This document shows positions 6,242-8,923 of a DNA stretch of 8,923 bases, piece by piece. How positions within the stretch are numbered: position 1 is the stretch's first letter; each line of letters begins with the position of its first letter. This stretch comes from Nitrospirales bacterium (GTDB lineage: Bacteria; Nitrospirota; Thermodesulfovibrionia; Thermodesulfovibrionales; Dissulfurispiraceae), in assembly GCA_020846375.1 (NCBI GenBank), contig JADLDZ010000384.1:1-8923 (forward strand), given 5' to 3'. The notes beneath the pieces are model-generated. The model saw nothing but the letters and a program-made list of their open reading frames with translations. It had not been told where the DNA came from and made no database searches. Position numbers and translations under genes: made by a program.

Positions 6242-6861
6242 CGATTTCAGCGGAAACGATAAAAGACCTGCGGGAGAAGACCGGCGCGGGGCTCATGGAC
6301 TGCAAGCGCGCCCTGACGGATGCCGGCGGGAACATGGAGAAGGCCGTTGACCTGCTCCGCCAGAAGGGGCTCGCCACCGCGGCGAAGAAGTCGAGCAGGA
6401 CGGCTTCGGAGGGGTTGATCGGTTCGTATATCCATATGGACAAGCTCGGCGTCCTCGTCGAGGTCAACTGCGAGACGGACTTTGTGGCACGGACCGATGA
6501 CTTCAGGGGGCTGGTAAAGGACATCGCCATGCATGTCGCCGCCGCCAATCCCGCGTACGTATCCCGTGAGGACGTTCCCCAGGACGTCATCGAGAGGGAA
6601 AAGGACATCTACCGGGCGCAGGTCGTCAACAAGCCCGCCCAGGTCGTGGACAAGATCCTGGAGGGAAAGATCGAGAAGTTCTATGGCGATGTCTGCCTTC
6701 TCGATCAGGTCTTCGTCAAGGACCCCGAGGGGAAGCAGAAGATAAAGGACCTGATAACGGAGCGGATCGCGAAACTGGGAGAGAACATTGTCCTCCGGAG
6801 GTTTGTGCGCTTCCAACTGGGCGAAGGACTGGACAAGGTCACAGCCTGTGCCTGTGAGTAA
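6238..6861 (+). CDS. tsf: Translation elongation factor Ts, short form
   Basis: EF-Ts is the cytoplasmic nucleotide-exchange factor that releases GDP from EF-Tu. The N-terminal UBA-like domain spans about residues 4-45, with the signature KTGAGLMDCKRAL at 14-26. The core follows with NCETDFVAR, whose Thr80-Asp81-Phe82 is the tripeptide that disrupts the EF-Tu magnesium site. The product is 207 residues and ends soon after GENIVLRRFVRFQLGEG. It is about 75 residues shorter than the E. coli protein and lacks the duplicated core and coiled-coil region, like the short forms of Thermus and some other phyla. The start lies within rpsB (ATGA overlap). GGAGGT at 6226-6231 is a good ribosome-binding site, so translation is probably coupled to S2. 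Confidence 0.97.
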   Translation: MTISAETIKDLREKTGAGLMDCKRALTDAGGNMEKAVDLLRQKGLATAAKKSSRTASEGLIGSYIHMDKLGVLVEVNCETDFVARTDDFRGLVKDIAMHVAAANPAYVSREDVPQDVIEREKDIYRAQVVNKPAQVVDKILEGKIEKFYGDVCLLDQVFVKDPEGKQKIKDLITERIAKLGENIVLRRFVRFQLGEGLDKVTACACE

Positions 6862-6862
6862 T

Positions 6863-7639
6863 GTGAAGAAAGAGGGGCGGAAAACGGCGGCCGTCAAGCG
6901 GCCGCCGACGCCGAAGAGGGTGGAATCCGGCAGCCGTTACAGAAGGATCCTTCTGAAGATGAGCGGGGAAGTGCTCATGGGCGACGGGGGATACGGTATC
7001 GACCCCGCCACGGTGGATTTCATGGCCGCCGAGATCAAGAAGGCGGTGGACCTGGGCGTCCAGGTCGCTATCGTGATCGGAGGCGGCAATATCTTCCGGG
7101 GTGTCGAGGCTTCAGTGAAGGGAATGGAAAGGGCTTCCGCCGATTACATGGGAATGTTGGCAACCGTGATCAATGCCCTTGCCCTCCAGAACGCCCTCGA
7201 GAAGATGAGCCTCCAGACGCGGGTCCAGTCCGCCATCGAGATGAAGGAGCTTGCGGAGCAGTACATACGGCGCAAGGCGATACGGCACCTCGAAAAAGGG
7301 CGAGTGGTCATCTTCGCCGCAGGGACGGGCAATCCGTACTTCACGACCGACACGGCGGCATCCCTCCGCGCCATGGAGATCGGGGCTGATGTGATCCTCA
7401 AGGGAACGAAAGTGGACGGTGTCTACACGGCGGATCCCGTCAAGGACCCCGGAGCGGAAAAATATGATACAATCTCCTATATAGATGTTCTGAAATTCAA
7501 CCTGAAAGTCATGGACTCCACAGCCATTACCCTTTGCATGGACAACAATCTCCCGATCGTGGTGTTTGATATAAAAAAACCCAACAATATCAAAAGCCTC
7601 TTGATGGGAAAACGGATCGGGACCCTCGTAGGCAGGTGA
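6863..7639 (+). CDS. pyrH: UMP kinase
   Basis: PyrH phosphorylates UMP to UDP in the cytoplasm and is a hexameric amino-acid-kinase-fold enzyme, commonly controlled by UTP and GTP. Numbered from GTG 6863, visible blocks are RILLKMSGEVLMG (about 28-40), VIGGGNIFRG with GGGN at 73-76, DYMGMLATVINALALQ, AAGTGNPYFTTDTAA (about 152-166), and DVILKGTKVDGVYTADP, ending in IGTLVGR. The start is uncertain. GTG 6863 is one base after the tsf stop and gives 258 residues with a basic, proline-containing extension. GTG 6920 gives 239 residues, the usual length. GTG 6848 has a weak AAGGT site and overlaps tsf. An ATG at 6788 is far inside tsf and unlikely. A nine-pair hairpin (6885-6907) lies between 6863 and 6920. 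The order rpsB-tsf-pyrH-frr is widely conserved. Confidence 0.95.
   Translation: MKKEGRKTAAVKRPPTPKRVESGSRYRRILLKMSGEVLMGDGGYGIDPATVDFMAAEIKKAVDLGVQVAIVIGGGNIFRGVEASVKGMERASADYMGMLATVINALALQNALEKMSLQTRVQSAIEMKELAEQYIRRKAIRHLEKGRVVIFAAGTGNPYFTTDTAASLRAMEIGADVILKGTKVDGVYTADPVKDPGAEKYDTISYIDVLKFNLKVMDSTAITLCMDNNLPIVVFDIKKPNNIKSLLMGKRIGTLVGR
6885..6907 (+). repeat. Strong GC hairpin in the tsf-pyrH junction
   Basis: CGGCGGCCG (6885-6893) and CGGCCGCCG (6899-6907) are perfect reverse complements around the loop TCAAG, giving nine G-C pairs. No T-tract follows, so termination is unlikely. It lies 24 bases after the tsf stop and 12 bases before GTG 6920. It may be an mRNA-processing or stability element, or may control pyrH translation. 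Confidence 0.6.
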
Positions 7640-7675
7640 GGAGCGGAGAAGGGAACAGGAGGGAGTCGGGACGGG

Positions 7676-7693
7676 GGAGGCCGGGGAGCCTCC
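7676..7693 (+). repeat. Hairpin in the pyrH-frr spacer
   Basis: GGAGGC (7676-7681) pairs with GCCTCC (7688-7693) around the loop CGGGGA in the 84-base gap before frr. The next bases are GGATTCCTATTTC, with no continuous T-tract. It is best read as an intercistronic stability or processing hairpin, or possibly a weak attenuator. Confidence 0.4.
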
Positions 7694-7723
7694 GGATTCC
7701 TATTTCAAGAACGGGGTGAGTGC

Positions 7724-8278
7724 ATGCAGGAGCTGAAAAAGAAGGTCACCGAGAGGATGACCGGCGCGACGGAATCACTGAAAAAGGATCTGTCGTCCAT
7801 ACGGACGGGGAGGGCGTCTCTCGCATTGCTGGACGGTATCCAGATCGACTACTACGGTACGATGACGCCCATAAGCCAAGTGGCGACCCTGGGGATACCG
7901 GAGAGCAGGACGATCACCATCCAGCCCTGGGAGACGAAGCTGATTCCTGAAATCGAGAAGGCAATCCTTAAATCGGACCTCGGCCTGACCCCCGGCAACG
8001 ACGGAAAGACGATACGTCTGGCGATTCCCGCCCTGACCGAAGAGAGAAGAAAGCAACTGGTGAAGGTGGTAAAGAAGCGCGGGGAAGAGGCGAAGATTGT
8101 TGTCCGGAACATCCGGCGGGACATCAACGAAGAGCTGAAAAAGGCCGAAAAGGAAGAACACCTGAGCGAGGATGACGTCAAGCGGTTCCACGACGAGATC
8201 CAGAAGATCACCGATTCGTATATACAAAAGATCGATGAGATCCTTCACCACAAAGAGAAAGAGATAATGGAGATCTGA
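7724..8278 (+). CDS. frr: Ribosome recycling factor
   Basis: RRF, with EF-G, splits post-termination ribosomes into subunits. The 184-residue length is the family norm. The protein has the long helical domain I at both ends, and the small beta domain II in the middle (about residues 30-105: DYYGTMTPISQVATLGIPE, then ITIQPWE and LGLTPGNDGKTIRLAIP). The signature TEERRKQLVKVVKKRGEEAK is followed by VRNIRRDIN, whose Arg132 matches the functionally important E. coli Arg132. The C-terminus is a highly charged helix. GGGGTGA at about 7713-7719 is a modest ribosome-binding site for the ATG at 7724. The gene is 84 bases after pyrH and two bases before the TTG of a small frame. In many genomes uppS and cdsA follow frr; here they do not. 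Confidence 0.98.
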   Translation: MQELKKKVTERMTGATESLKKDLSSIRTGRASLALLDGIQIDYYGTMTPISQVATLGIPESRTITIQPWETKLIPEIEKAILKSDLGLTPGNDGKTIRLAIPALTEERRKQLVKVVKKRGEEAKIVVRNIRRDINEELKKAEKEEHLSEDDVKRFHDEIQKITDSYIQKIDEILHHKEKEIMEI

Positions 8279-8280
8279 AA

Positions 8281-8421
8281 TTGGCAACGAACAATAACTA
8301 TATGCTGAAAGTGACGGACGCCAAACTGCCGGACATCCAGAAGGCGCTGGAGCAGGCGGGGATCAAAGTAAGGAGTATTGTGGAGGTCTTCAAGGAGGAG
8401 GCTGTCGAGACCCGGAAATAG
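8281..8421 (+). CDS. Small 46-residue protein of unknown function, TTG start
   Basis: A 46-codon frame starts with TTG two bases after the frr stop and ends with TAG. GGAG at 8269-8272, inside the end of frr, sits eight bases before the TTG, a good spacing. The only in-frame ATG (8302) has no such site. The product begins MATNNNYMLKVTD and continues with an amphipathic stretch (KLPDIQKALEQAG), then IKVRSIVEVFKEEAVE. The pattern strand, helix, glycine turn, strand suggests a small beta-alpha-beta unit; this is inferred from the residue pattern. Third codon positions are often G or C, as in the neighbouring genes. It has no cysteine, signal peptide or membrane segment. I recognise no family. 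Its place between frr and a DksA-like gene suggests co-expression with the translation operon, perhaps acting on ribosomes or RNA polymerase, but no function can be assigned. Confidence 0.65.
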   Translation: MATNNNYMLKVTDAKLPDIQKALEQAGIKVRSIVEVFKEEAVETRK

Positions 8422-8428
8422 CCTTTCT

Positions 8429-8476
8429 CCGGTGGGGAGCGCTCTCCCCGTGAAAAGCCGACCACCGGCGCCGGTG
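8429..8476 (+). repeat. Cluster of inverted repeats before the DksA-like gene
   Basis: GGGGAG (8434-8439) pairs with CTCCCC (8444-8449) around the loop CGCT. CACCGGCGCCGGTG (8463-8476) is a perfect 14-base palindrome ending at the first base of the ribosome-binding site. CCGGTGG (8429-8435) is also complementary to CCACCGG (8462-8468), enclosing the first hairpin and competing with the other pairings. No T-tract is present. The region may switch between structures that expose or hide the ribosome-binding site, or may simply punctuate the mRNA. Confidence 0.5.
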
Positions 8477-8489
8477 AGGAGGAGGAAAC

Positions 8490-8906
8490 ATGACCAGAAA
8501 AACGACGAAGAAAGCTGCTGTTGAAGACGATAACGCCAGGAAGGAAAGGCTCAGAAAGGTGTTGATCCAGAAGAGAGAGGACATCATCAGGGAGGCGAAA
8601 TCCGAGATCAGGAAGTTCAAATCAGGCGAGAAGAGGCAGCTCGTGGAGACGGTCATGGATGACGGGGACCTTTCTGTGGTGGACCTTGCCGAGGACATCA
8701 GCCTCAAGCAGCTCAGCACCCATCGGGAGACGCTGATCAAGATCGACACCGCCCTCAGGAAACTGGAAGAAGGCACCTACGGCATTTGCGAGGAGTGCGG
8801 CGACGAGATAAGCGAAGAGCGTCTGAAGATCCTGCCCTTTGCCATCTATTGCCGGGATGATCAGGAGAAGAAGGAAATGATGGAGAAGATGGAACGGGAG
8901 GTTTGA
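8490..8906 (+). CDS. DksA/TraR-family zinc-finger regulator, C-C-C-D variant
   Basis: Proteins of this family enter the RNA polymerase secondary channel and, often with ppGpp, adjust initiation at rRNA and amino-acid promoters. The 138-residue protein has a basic N-terminal tail, a long charged coiled coil (about residues 15-95) and a C-terminal zinc finger. The coiled-coil turn reads DDGDLSVVDLAEDISLKQL. Asp65 and Ala67 correspond to Asp74 and Ala76 of E. coli DksA, while the position of its Asp71 is Ser62. The finger has Cys100-x2-Cys103, then ERLKILPFAIYC with Cys121, but the expected fourth cysteine is Asp124 (CRDD). GAGGAGGAGG at 8476-8485 is a very strong ribosome-binding site four bases before the ATG. 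It is the last complete gene of the operon and may connect growth-rate control with translation genes; that link is inferred. Confidence 0.92.
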   Translation: MTRKTTKKAAVEDDNARKERLRKVLIQKREDIIREAKSEIRKFKSGEKRQLVETVMDDGDLSVVDLAEDISLKQLSTHRETLIKIDTALRKLEEGTYGICEECGDEISEERLKILPFAIYCRDDQEKKEMMEKMEREV

Positions 8907-8923
8907 CGGCAGGGCGGTGCTGA

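Noticed and set aside
6788..6862. ATG at 6788 as the pyrH start
   Set aside because: It would overlap tsf by over 70 bases with no suitable ribosome-binding site, and the added residues are just the shifted tsf reading. A GTG at 6863 or 6920 is more plausible.
7775..8287. Minus-strand open frames opposite frr
   Set aside because: Leucine- and phenylalanine-rich translations are the shadow of the Lys/Glu-rich RRF helices. frr itself is unmistakable.
1..8923. CRISPR array, mobile element, prophage or toxin-antitoxin pair
   Set aside because: No evenly spaced direct repeats, transposase or integrase motifs, or tRNA-like attachment sites were seen. All large frames are explained by housekeeping or metabolic genes.
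8907..8923. Possible start of a further gene (GTG at 8917)
   Set aside because: Only two codons are visible before the window ends, so nothing can be supported.

Overview
This is a GC-rich bacterial chromosomal window made of ordinary, densely packed genes. It probably comes from an anaerobe or respiratory bacterium of the Nitrospirota or Desulfobacterota type. That placement is inferred from a futalosine-pathway menaquinone gene (mqnD), a short GT35 glucan phosphorylase, a short EF-Ts, and a translation operon that runs into a small unknown gene and a DksA/TraR-like gene. No 16S or other decisive marker is present. I see no mobile element, CRISPR array, tRNA or rRNA.

Left part (1-1521): a Tat-signal metallophosphoesterase on the minus strand is cut by the window edge. 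It is divergent from a plus-strand unit with a good sigma-70-like promoter (TTGATG, 17 bp, TACAAT). That unit contains a tiny signal-peptide-like reading frame whose stop overlaps the start of an O6-alkylguanine-DNA alkyltransferase (ogt). Middle part (1522-4146): ogt converges on a minus-strand pair, mqnD followed by an alpha-glucan phosphorylase, which overlap by 19 bases. A hairpin separates the converging genes and overlaps the phosphorylase stop codon. Next (4147-5317): a divergent intergenic region leads to cysK on the plus strand.

Right part (5318-8923): a translation operon runs rpsB, tsf, pyrH, frr, a 46-residue reading frame starting with TTG, then a DksA/TraR zinc-finger protein. 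rpsB and tsf overlap by ATGA, and tsf and pyrH are almost contiguous. The 156-base rpsB leader holds a UUCG-capped hairpin and two interleaved inverted repeats that could form a pseudoknot, which suggests autogenous control by S2. The tsf/pyrH, pyrH/frr and small-ORF/dksA-like junctions each carry a GC-rich hairpin without a U-tract, suggesting mRNA punctuation or processing rather than termination.

The most useful items for follow-up are the rpsB leader, the 46-aa gene after frr, the hairpin in the tsf-pyrH junction with its uncertain PyrH start, the DksA-like protein with a C-C-C-D metal site, and the mini-ORF in front of ogt. I found no clearly novel multi-gene system.
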